A DNA stretch of 64,000 nt from Manihot esculenta (lineage: Eukaryota; Streptophyta; Magnoliopsida; Malpighiales; Euphorbiaceae): positions 17,374,265-17,438,264 of the forward strand of contig NC_035170.2 of the NCBI RefSeq assembly GCF_001659605.2, read 5' to 3'. Both the position numbers and the translations under genes were made by a program. The notes under the pieces are model-generated. The model saw only the letters and a program-made list of their open reading frames with translations, searched no databases and was not told where the DNA came from. Below, in pieces: positions 49,819-60,600 of the stretch (the stretch's first letter is position 1; each line of letters opens with the position of its first letter).

Positions 49819-52800
49819 CATAGTGCCAGAACGTAGGATGGGTCCTGGTCTTTCTCTTACATAACATATCATAACATTCCAAGGTGCTAGGGACGTAGAA
49901 TGGGTCTTCCTGGACTTTCTCTTACATAGTGCCAGGGACGTAGAATGGGTCTTCCTGGACTTCCATACCTTATCATCATCATGCCATAACATACCATACA
50001 AGGGCTAATGGATCATTCAATGTTCATCCACATCAACAACATAATATGCAATGCAACATATTCGTGAATTTCTAATGCAACAACCTAGAATATCACATGG
50101 CATTCGTGATGCATGAGTTATGCCAAAACTTTCATTAAATTAAAACATAAAGGTTTATTCCACTCACCTCAGGCTGACTCTAAAGCTGCTAGCTCACTGC
50201 TGGGGTCCTCGGTTCCTCGGGTCCGAACCTACACAGGTAGACTCAAATGAGGGACCAAACATCCATGAACATGACTCTAAAATATTTTCCAAAAACCCCC
50301 TAAAACACCTTAAAACAATCACATAAATCATGCAAAGGAAGGCTGAACAGGGCACTTTCGGCGGCAGGTTCGGTGGCCGAAAGTCCCTCCGGAGCCGAAA
50401 GGCATGCACCTTCGGCGGCCGAAGGTTCCCTCCAGAGACGAAACTCATGCATGTTCGACGGCACATTCGGCGGCCGAAACTCCCTTTCAGAGCCGAAAGT
50501 CCACTTTCGAGGGCAGGGTCCGGCAGCCAAAAGTTGGCCTCCACAGGCAGGTTCGGCGGCCGAAAGTCCCTTCGGCTGCCGAACCTGAGTTCTTCCAAAG
50601 GGCAGAACTCAGCCTCTTTCTTGCACCAATGCCTCCCAATCCATTCCATCAAGCATTTACCTATTCTACAACAAGCAACTCAAGCCAACAAGCATAAAGG
50701 GGTCTCAAACTAACCTAAACCCCAATCAAAGCACATCAAACATGCATAAACAACCCACATTGCTCATAAACATATCATAAACCCATAAACTCAAAAATAA
50801 CATAACATGCATTTCTACCCCATAGATCTTCATAAAACTTGTTTAAAATATACAAGGAAGGTTGGATTTAAGCTTACCTCTTGAAGATCGAGAGGAAAAA
50901 CGATCCTAGCTTGGAGATGGGGAGAAATCACCTCTTTGGTCTCCAAGCTTCAAAACTTGCTCTTTTGCTCAATTAACTTCAAACCAAGTGAAAACTCATA
51001 AGAAAATCATGAAGATTCGAAAGAAGAAGCTCAAAATCGATGAGGGACAGCGGAGAACTCACCTTGGCCGAAAACGGGGAGAAAAGCTCACCCGTTCGGA
51101 CATGGGGACCCCTTTATAGGTGGCTGGCCAGGCCACTTTCGGGGGCCTAACGTGCCTCCGCATGCATGCCATGTTCGGCGGCCGAACCTGAACTTCCCTC
51201 ACTTATGCCTTCGGGGGCCTAAAGCACTCCCGAAGCGCATGCATGTTCGGCAGTCGAACTTGAGGTTCGGCGACCGAACCTGGGTCTTCCTCCAAGGTTA
51301 TTTTCATGCAAAACTCATTTCCTTTCTTGCTTAAAACCATAAAATACATTAAAACATTTTATGAAAACATGATTTTATCCTTCTAGAGGTTTCCGACATC
51401 CGAGATTCCACCGGACGGTAGGAATTCCAATACCGGAGTCTAGCCGGGTATTACAACCGATCTCGAAAAATGACTGCTGGCACCATAAAACCGGCTTCTT
51501 CCTAAGAGGAAGAAGCCCTCAGTGAGATAGGTGACCGGTCTCCGAAAATGACCATCGACACCACAAAACCGGCTGAGAGGAAGAAAACCCAATGAGGTAG
51601 GTGATCGGTCTCAGAACATGACTGTCGGCATCACAAAATCGGTTGGGGAGCGAACTCCAACATAGAAAAACAACATCAATAAAGGCCACGAGCCTCCAAG
51701 AGGAAAGGCAAAGGCTTGGCTCCGACCTCACAAAAAAGAGCTCAGATAGGACAAAAACTACACGTAAGAACACAGTTCCAACCTCACATAAAAAGACTGG
51801 GACACTGGACCATAAATGAAAAGTTAAAATCCGACCCCCCGAAGGAGCTCGGGTCACAAGGTAAAGAGACTTTGATCTCACACAACAACCAAAAGCGCTA
51901 AAGCGCCATGCTGACCTCAAGAGGATGCTAGAACAAAAATAAATAATCTGGATCCGACCTCTCAAAAGAGCTCGGATCACGGGATAATAAGACCTCGATC
52001 TCGCCAAGCAGCCAACGTATAAAGAAAGTAAACTAAGGCACCCCAAAACCCGTTTCATGCAGCCAAGCAGCCTACTAAAAGCCAATTCAAGGCTCACGGA
52101 GCCAAAACGCCAAAGCGCCATGCCTATCTCAAGAAAATGTGCTCGGCACTGGTAAAGCCAATAGGCAGGCAAAATTAAGTCGAAGCGAATCCTAAGCAAA
52201 AGGCGTACCGAGATAGCGAATCAAACGAAAGACCAGGAGCAATCATAAGAGGCACTGACCTCGAAAATTGACTGTTGGTACTAAACCAGCTTGGTTAGCC
52301 TAGAGAAAGGTCTAAGCAGCAAAGAGCCCGTAAAACGCTTGAGAGCGGACAGCCCAGAAAACACTCGGGGGCAAAAAACCCAACTAACCGAGACATACTC
52401 GAGAACCAAATACTCAGATAAAGAATCAAGAAGACAGGAGCAACGTAAAAGGCCGAATAAACCATTTTGAATGACCGAATGGGGCAGTAGAAAGCCCTGA
52501 CTCATTAGGATACAAAAGAATTGAACCGCAGTATGGTCAAGTCCAAAACAGATAGTCTGACCTCTTCAATCCAAGGTTGATCTCCCCAGAAGCTTGGAGG
52601 GGACTTATGTCTGTACCGGCAAGGCTATAAGCCTATAAAAGAAAAGTTAAAGCCGAACAAACAAGCAGTCAGACTGAAACATAGCCCGTATAAGGCTCAA
52701 CAAGAAAGCAAGAAATTAAGTCCGACTTCACAAAAGAGTTCGAGGCATCAAAGTGCAGAAAGCGAAATCCTGAACTCCCGAGCTCGCAATATAGGCAACA

Positions 52801-53514
52801 TCACAGGCTATAGGCTTAAAAGCCTAAGCAAGAAACAAAGAATCGCACTCCCAGCTTAGATCAGCTCGCAACGAACAAACGCTTAACTAAACAAGTCAAG
52901 TATGGAAAAATAGTCAAAAGCTGGGCTCCCCATCCGAGTGGGCCCATAGGCCATAAAGGTGTAAAAACAACCGAGCTCGCAGATTAGACGAATCCCTGAC
53001 AGCTCAGGCAAGCCTATAGCTCAAAATATTTAATTTACAATTTTAGTTAAATATTACATCAAGTAAAGGAGGAACTCGAGGATAATGCCTCCGAGCTTGT
53101 AGCTCGGACAAGCTCAAGAAACCATCTCATACGAAAAAATTCATATGCAAAGATGATCGCTTTGAGCATTACATATCCGAGACGAAAAGGCCCTCATGAA
53201 AATAAGAAAAACTCACGAGTCAGAAGTTTAGTAAGACACCAAGCTCTTAGCCCGGGCCTATTCTTTTAGCAAAGTCCCAGAAGAGACAGTCTGGTCCATT
53301 AATTAAGTAAAGATAATTAAGTTGGACTTTGCTAAGTAAGCATTCGGCTTACGACTTTTATGATTAAGTTAAGTGACAAGAAGAGTATGGAGAAAATTGA
53401 GATTTTACATTTGAAAAGAGTAAGGGCAAGGAAATGACGTTTTGACAGGAGTCGTTCTCGGGCCGCGCGGTCATAATGGGATTTACCCCCTCATCATTCA
53501 TGTAATAACTGCTT

Positions 53515-53532
53515 AGGAGGTAAAGGGGCATT
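53515..53532 (+). other. Polypurine-like tract of the Tat-like element
   Basis: AGGAGGTAAAGGGGCATT directly precedes the 3' LTR (53533). It is purine-rich but not clean, consistent with a decayed or divergent polypurine tract. Confidence 0.5.
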
Positions 53533-54182
53533 TGATTACTGCCGAACTTTTTACACCTGGGGACAAGGCCAGACCCTAAAGAAGAAGGCATGCCCACAGC
53601 ACATCAGGCTTTCCTTAGGCAGACTGATCCAATATCGCAAGTCCTGATCCAGACACACGAATAGGCCAGGCCTATCATAAGCCCGAGTCCGACAGGAAAT
53701 AATTCAGCCCAGTGACGTGACGTGAAGGAAAATAACTGGCCCAATCACTTCACAGCCCTGACCGCATGCGCATTGGAGGAATTAAATGGCCGCCTAGCGT
53801 GGAGTGGGGAATTGACACCTCCATACGTACGGAGTTGAGTGACAGGGACGGGTGGCACTGAAGCAAAGAAGCAGTTATAAGCTTGGATTGAATTAGCTTA
53901 ACTTAATTTGGCCTGGTCAAGAGACTCCCCTGCTTGTGATGTATAATTGCTTCTCTGCTACAGTGCCACTCGTCCCTGTCACTCACCTCTGTGCCCACCC
54001 GTTCCTGTCACTCACCTCTGTACGTACGGAGCTAAATAACAGAGACGAGTGGCACTATAGCAAAGAAGCAGTTATACATCACAAGTAGGGGAATCTCCTG
54101 ACTAGGCCAAGTGAAGCTAAGCTAATTTAATACAATCTTATACAAATATAGTAAATCTTGTTCTCTTGATCTTAGATCATCA
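53533..54182 (+). repeat. 3' LTR of the Tat-like element, with internal fold-back
   Basis: 650 bp, TGATTACTGCCGAAC to TTAGATCATCA. Compared with the 434-bp 5' LTR it contains an inverted copy of its own central part: about 53878-54015 is the reverse complement of sequence represented at about 53825-53877 and 54030-54140 (GTGACAGGGACGAGTGGCAC, TTATACATCACAAG). Confidence 0.85.
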
Positions 54183-54657
54183 ATAATAATATTTTATTAT
54201 TAAAAAATATATTATTTTATTAATATATAACTAATTTGAACATAATTTAATTAAAATATTGAAGGTCTATTTGACCTAACAGATAAAATTGAACTTATTT
54301 AAACTTTACTAAAATGTTTAGTGGCATGTTTGAGCCTTTCACGGAAAAGATATACACACAAAACCCAAGGTGTTTAGAGTATAGGGACAGAATTGCATAA
54401 ATATTTAGTCTAATAATGTACAACTTATCAATGAAAGTAATAAAACAAATCGTACCACAGCTTAATGCAACTATTATTCATTCGTTCAGCCTACTTTGAC
54501 ATAGACATCTGATAACCCAGAAACATACATGTACATCGTAACAAAAAATAAAATTTATAATAGTAATTGATTGAACCAACACCACTGCTGCATCTATAAC
54601 TTGCAAGTCAATTTATGTACAGATCCTGCTATGAGGGCATCCGCGTTCCCCTTTTCA

Positions 54658-57600
54658 TCACTCACTCTCATAGTCATCTTCATCTCCAAACGTGAAAACA
54701 GAAGCATCAGCAGCCATCACTTTGAACTCGCTCTCTGAGTTGTTAACCCCGAGGCCTGACACAGCTCCACCAACAGCATCAATTTTTGGCTGACTAGCAG
54801 CACGCACCTCTTGTGAGCCTGCATTTCCAAGAGAGAATTGTTCGGTAGCATGTGTTAAACTTGCAACTTGATCTGTCTTTGGACTAGTTTCAGAACCAGA
54901 AGCGGTTGTGGTTTTAGGTCCTCCATCTGCAGAAGCAGCCTGAGCTTGCCTTAGTTTTGAGGAAACAGATTCCTCCGCCTCACTGTCTGAAAATACATCA
55001 TCTTTATCATTTCCCCGGCCTTTATTTTGGTTTGGAGCAGCTGCAGCAGCATTGGCATCAACTGGATTTGGAGCAGCACTTGAACTTTCATTTGACTTCT
55101 CAGCAGCAGTTTCTTGGTTTGGCCCTTTAGGGGCAGCACCATTATAATCAACTAGCACAACCTCCACCTGGAATCCTGGAGAAGGTAGTTTCCGCTGCAC
55201 AAAATCCATCCAGATCGTAATGGAAAGTTGCCAACATAATGAAGAGAACAATTTGAGACACTAAGATTGACAAAGGAACAACCCCTTTCACTACAGCCAA
55301 TGATTATATCAATATAAGAGTGCTTTGCAGAGATAGGTGTTCTACTTACCTTGTCAAACCCATCGATATCGCTGGTATTTAAAACCTTTCTATTTTCCAT
55401 CATTGTTGTGTTTAACCAACTGAAATTAAAAAAGCAATCAGTAATACGACTTGTTTTAACTGGTGAAAACTAATATGGCATCTGCTCATGGGGAATCAGA
55501 CTTAAATACTAACAAGTAAAAATCTCCTTGGCGGTCATGAAAATGGACTTTAAAGTCTCCAGACACCTCTGCTAGACCAGGTTCCCCCGGCAAAGCAAAG
55601 ACCATAACCCCTTTCTTTGGTGCACTAAACCAATAGTCTTCTGGCTGTAGAATGAAGTATGTTCCAGCAAAAACACATCCCCAAAATAAAAAAGGCACGA
55701 AAGAGTTTGAAGTCAAAAACAGGAATCCAAAATTAATGGAGCCTTGGCATAACAAGCACTTGGAATCAACACAAACCAAAAACTCAAGAAGACCTACCGA
55801 CAAATCTGCAGTTCTGGGATGCTTTTTTGTGGAGAAAAGAACACCTGTCATTAGGGAATGCATCAAAGGATACCCAAGCTTTTATTGATTAAAATAGCAA
55901 ATTACATATGCAATCAAGCCAGAGTACTATAATTTTTACTTGTGTCCTTGCTCTACATTTTTCACTTCTTATTCTCTTGATATACCTTTTATATTTGTGC
56001 ACAAGTAATTCCACGGCTGAGACTGCATTAATATTTTGAGTGCTTCAACTATTGATTACCTAAGAAGGCCCTAAGCTCAAGTCTATGAAAGCAGTTTTCT
56101 ATTAAATGATCTCTCTTTTGGATCTTAGTGTCTTGAATATTGTTAAACCATCCTTATAAAATAATGCAATGACATTGACCAAATGAATAAACTTTTTTCC
56201 TGTCACAAGTGTTACTCGTCTGGCAGGCATGTGTGGGATAGGAAGTCCATGCCCCATAAAATTTTCAATATGCTCCAGAGACAGCAACTTCCAGGTTTGC
56301 ATTGACAATTAAAATGATTACATAAACACAGATAACACGATCAAATAAATAAAATCAAACCAAACAAAAAACTTCCACTGTGTTTGGAAGTTCATATTGG
56401 ATCATCCATGTGATAGGATAAAGAAAGGAATGAGAGGTTAAAGTCTCCCATGCCTGGAAGTTCAAGGGATAGTAAAGGATGTTAAGGAAAGAATAGTCAT
56501 CCTCATATTCAAACAATAGGTTTAATGTGAAAGGAGAGAAAACTCTTATTCCGTCAATTTTGATGGGAAAGCAAAATGGAGTATGATGAGATGACTAACC
56601 CCTTACCCTTTCCTTTTCAACCTCATTAAAGTCCCAAACAAGGAATAGCTCTTACTCAAACTTTTCCTTTCCTATCCCTCCATCCAAATGAAGTGTTCAG
56701 GAATAGTTTCAATCTTCTCGTGATAGGTTTAGGAATGAGTTAGTACTCATGATAGGTCAAAAGAAAATGAAACCCATCACGAGATATACATAGCACTATG
56801 TAATACTCAAGTACAAAAAAATTCTAAAATAAGAAAATAAAAGAAACGTAGTAAGAATACCACAACGCACCATTATGATCAGAGACAGTAATAGAGGGCC
56901 TGATCCAATAAGGACATCGATGAAGCCGAAACCCCCTAAGCAAGCACCTGCACAAGATCGGATGTCATCATTTGAGAGAGAGGGGAAATAATAACTCATA
57001 TTAGACAATAAGCCAGAAGTATACCTACGCCCTGGTTGGTTTTCGCCATTGAAGTATGTTAAGATGCGTTCGAAGTATTTTACATATCTCTAAAGAAAAG
57101 AATAAAAAACAATCAGACAAGACTATGCATGCCAAATGTTCAGTTTCAATAAAAATAGTAACAATTTGCTCACAATTTGACTAGGCAGAACAAGCCCTTT
57201 TCCATCAAAACACCTCTTCTGGTTGTAGTAATCAATGGACTCTTCAGCAGTAGGAAAGAACTGGAGAAAGATTGCAAATTAATCTACTATTAAAAACTCC
57301 GCACTAGCAAAGTTACACTAGATACTCCAACAAACTCATCTTCACTCAAGAATAAAGTCAAAAAGAAAAGGGGGCACCTTCAAGTATAGAAGAAGGCTAG
57401 AAATCATCAGCCCTGTCCTTGCCATTCCAGCTTTACAGTGCACCACAACAACATTCTCAATATCCTCCTTCAACCACGAGTATGCACTTTGGCAAAATGA
57501 TATTATCAGTTGAATTGGTGGGCAATTGTGGTCATCAAATGGAAAGCTAGCCACCTGATTAAAGAGTTTGACGCAACATTTAAAAAGCTAAAAATATGGT

Positions 57601-60600
57601 GTTTCTCTAGGCATCCAGATCAACAGAGGAACCATCTTAGTGAGATTAAGCTTATAGAATATCTTAACATTAAAAACAAATCAAACTGATGCCATACTCA
57701 TACAGAGTGAAAAGATCAATATCACATATCCAAAAAGTGCAAATGATGATAATTTCATCTTGTGTAAACAGACAAGAGAAGGAAAACACATAAACCGCTT
57801 TGCAATTTGATTGAAAAGGTTAGAGAGATGTTGACATGTAAAAAAGCAATCTCACAGAGATATTTGTAACCTTATCAAGATTAAAATAATCAATCTATAA
57901 AAGCTGTTATCGAACTTTGAGCTGGGTGTAGGCAAGTTATAAAGAATGCGTAAAAGCAGCAGCTGATGCATAATCTCATCATTAGTTTTTCTGTTAACAA
58001 CGCATTTGCTTTCTGCTGCTTGCATTGACAAGACTTAAGCATCAGATCTAACTCACCACTTTACCTTCATCATTAAACCAAGGCCAGGCAAATAAAATCT
58101 ACATCAATTATTACCGCATATTGATTTATTTATTTAATATCCCGCATAAGCAAAAGTTTGAAGGCATGTGCTTTTCTAGTGCCTGAAAGAAAAATTGAGC
58201 TCCTCTAGAAGCTCCAACATCTAACTCCATTGCCGTAATTTCTTTTTTTTAATCAAATATTTTACATCAAAAATCCAAGTCTTGATAATGACTGTAAAAC
58301 CGCAATTTATTAAAATTGAACATAAAGTAAAGTAACTGCTTACCAGACCTTCAAAACCTTCCAATAAAGGACATACAGGATTAACTTTGATGCAGGTTCA
58401 GATAACCACAGCTAATTAACATCATAGGCAACCTGTGGCAAGACCTAGGGATGTTTCTGGTCTAATGTCATTTCTCCTCCCTAAACCAAATTAACCACCA
58501 TGCTTCCAATGCCTTATCAAATGCAATGACTCTTTGAATCTATGGAAACATGATAAGTTAAAGGAAATCTAGGCATTATTAGCTTTTCCTTAAAAGTATC
58601 ATCTACAAGAATGAGTCCTTCCATGCAATAGTTGGGATGCATAGTTGTTAAGGGCTCAAGGCGTACCAAGGTGCCAAAGGGTTTTGGAGCGTAGGCGCAA
58701 GGCGCAAAAGTAATAAATAAATAAATATAAATAATTATTAAAATTAAAGAAATACAAGATAATTATTTAAGTTTATCTACTTTCATAATTATAGAATTTT
58801 CAACTTTGATGATATAATAAAATTTGTAATTACAAATTATATTTATTTACTTGTGATTTATATTTATATTTATAAATAATATAATAATTAATTTAATGGC
58901 AGCAAAAAATTAAATAAATTTAATATTGTACAATAGTATATAATTCTCTTTGATAATATAATAGCATCAACAATGAATTTTTTGTTATAAAAGTAATTCA
59001 AAATACCTAAAAATTTTTATCACATTAAAAATAAATTAAAATTAATTTTTAATATTAAAGAAAAACATGAAATAGCCAGCCATCTTTGAATACGGTGCCT
59101 GGATTGCCAAGGCAAGCCTAGGCGCAAGGCGCACTCAGGTGCACCTTGGCTCGCCTGGGTGTGCCTTTGAATCATTGCCTGCCTGGGAGTGTCAAGGCGC
59201 TGACCTCTGAGCCTCGTGCGCCTGGAGCATGAGGCGCGCCTTTAATAACTATGTTGGGATGCTGGATTCAGATCGACTTTTTCTGTCAACTTTTAATTGG
59301 TATTGTCAATCAAACAAATCTATAACCCAAATAAAAAATTGTTTAAAAAATTCTGATCCAAAACTTAATGAAAGACAACCATGATAATCTAGTCCAATGA
59401 AGTTCAGACACTCCTAGACAATGACAAATTCATAAGTACTACCAATCCCAATATAGGTAAGTAAGAAATAAAACACACCTTTCCTTCAAATAGTGATGCA
59501 TCATACAGCCTCTCAGAACAAAGATTGTATACTTTGTACTTGCCCTGCTCATAGAACATATATGTCAAATACTTATATGAAAAATTCAACCAAATAGAAA
59601 CTAAAATATGTGTGTCTGTGTGTAATTGCTTCAGGAACAAAGAAGCACACTTTAAGGCCAAAGACCCCCTACAAATACCAAAAGTAAGTTTCACATGCAT
59701 AAGATCAACACATGAGAACTTAGATCTAATCTACTTTAAGATAAATTATAAAGAAAAAAAAGGTTCATAGTGGAAACACTTGGTACAAAAACATAAGGAC
59801 ATATAACTATGCAATCAATGAAGACATTTTAGAAAGTGGACTCGTGCAGACAAATGGGACAATAAAAGTTAAACAACAATAAGTTGTTTGAACTAATTCT
59901 CTTTGAATAGATATGATCAATTGAAACTCGCAAGGCATGAAGAGCCAAAAAAGACACTCACATACAGCTATTACATAAAGATTTCCACATATGAGAATAT
60001 AAGTAATTAGCATAATCCATCATGTCTCCGCCATAATGCAAAGAGGGAACATAATGCATCCACAAAAGGCCGGGAAAAAATGAGAACCACTCATTTCCAT
60101 GAAGCAAATTTCAACAAATTACAACTAAAGTACTGATACTCAAGGAATCAAAAATTCCAAATGCCACCATGAGCAATCATTTGACGTCAAGCAAAGAGAA
60201 CACAGGCCATAAGAGAGTTGAAGCCAAAAGTGGATGTAAGTATGAACCTTGTGATGACTTTCAAAAAACTTGATCACTTCTTCCATGTGGTTTCGATAGA
60301 ATCCCTGCACCACATAGCTTGATAGTTGAACTACTAACAACACAATTGATTAGGCAAATTAAAAGCAAATCATAGGGAAGATTAACTCGCTGACCTCAAC
60401 ATATCCAAAAAACCCAGAGCTCATATCACCAGCAGGGAACCCCATGGCAATTATATTCTCCGTGATATATGTCATATCCAAATCAAAGCCTCCTTCCTGA
60501 TGAGAAGTAATGAGCATCAATTAGGAAAAAAAATATATAAATGTACAAATTCGAAATCTGATTATCATAAATGAAGAAAAAATTATCAAAGATTTATGTA

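Larger units (their letters stand above)
29497..51455 (-). mobile_element. Solo LTR, subfamily A, minus strand, split by element 2
   Basis: The two halves, 29497-30127 and 49824-51455 (about 2263 bp together), form one LTR: TGTAATACCC at 51455 on the minus strand and ...GGGTCGTTACA at 29497. It is flanked by a perfect ACCGA duplication (29492-29496 and 51456-51460). The break carries the CATAG duplication of element 2. There is no internal domain of its own, so it was already solo, or became solo, independently of the nested insert. Confidence 0.93.
29395..51660 (+). repeat. Tandem repeats of the Tat-like element, split by the nested insertions
   Basis: Units containing GACCGGTCTCnGAAAATGAC, a CACCACAAAACCGGCT segment, then GAGGAAGAAGCC and AGTGAGGTAGGT occur at about 29395-29496 and continue at 51456-51660, about 65-75 bp per unit and roughly four units in all. 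The whole nested block lies between two halves of one unit. Further right (51700-51980 and near 52725), a looser motif TCCGACCTCnCAAAAGAGCTCGG recurs. Confidence 0.65.
28352..54182 (+). mobile_element. Non-autonomous Tat-like Ty3/Gypsy element, interrupted
   Basis: The 5' LTR (28352-28785) and 3' LTR (53533-54182) share TGAT...ATCA ends and clear sequence similarity (e.g. GGCATGCCCACAGCACATCA, GTGACGTGACGTGAAGGA). The pair is flanked by ATAAT on both sides (28347-28351 and 54183-54187). The internal sequence is only about 2.8 kb once nested insertions are removed: 28786-29496 and 51461-53532. A gag-start remnant and non-coding tandem repeats are present, but no reverse transcriptase or integrase is seen. 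It would depend on a relative for movement. Assignment to the Tat lineage rests on the primer-binding site form and the LTR style. Confidence 0.8.
27485..54342. mobile_element. Mutator-like non-autonomous element, about 1 kb, split by nested retroelements
   Basis: The left end (27485: GGCAAAAGGCTCAAAT...) and the reverse complement of the right end (54342: GTGAAAGGCTCAAAC...) match over about 150 bp. Shared stretches include AGTAAAGTTyAAATAA, AGGTyAAATAGAyCTTCAA and ATAAAATAATATATTTTTnAAT. Flanks GGAAAGATT (27476-27484) and GGAAAAGAT (54343-54351) look like a 9-bp duplication with one indel. Long inverted ends and a 9-bp TSD suggest a Mutator-like family. Without the Tat-like insert (28352-54182 plus one TSD copy) it is about 1.0 kb (27485-28351 plus 54188-54342). 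The internal part 27700-28340 is not similar to the rest of the window. Confidence 0.55.

Noticed and set aside
51519..52199. Minus-strand frame of 226 codons, Leu/Phe/Ser-rich
   Set aside because: It lies antisense in the non-coding repeat part of the Tat-like element; hydrophobic composition follows from translating purine-rich repeats in reverse. No domain, and repeats inside it are shared with neighbouring non-coding DNA.
59080..59240. GC-rich island with coding look inside PTEN2 intron 4
   Set aside because: It is the GC-rich subterminal part of the Mutator-like MITE, with no conserved frame and matching inverted sequence at the other end.
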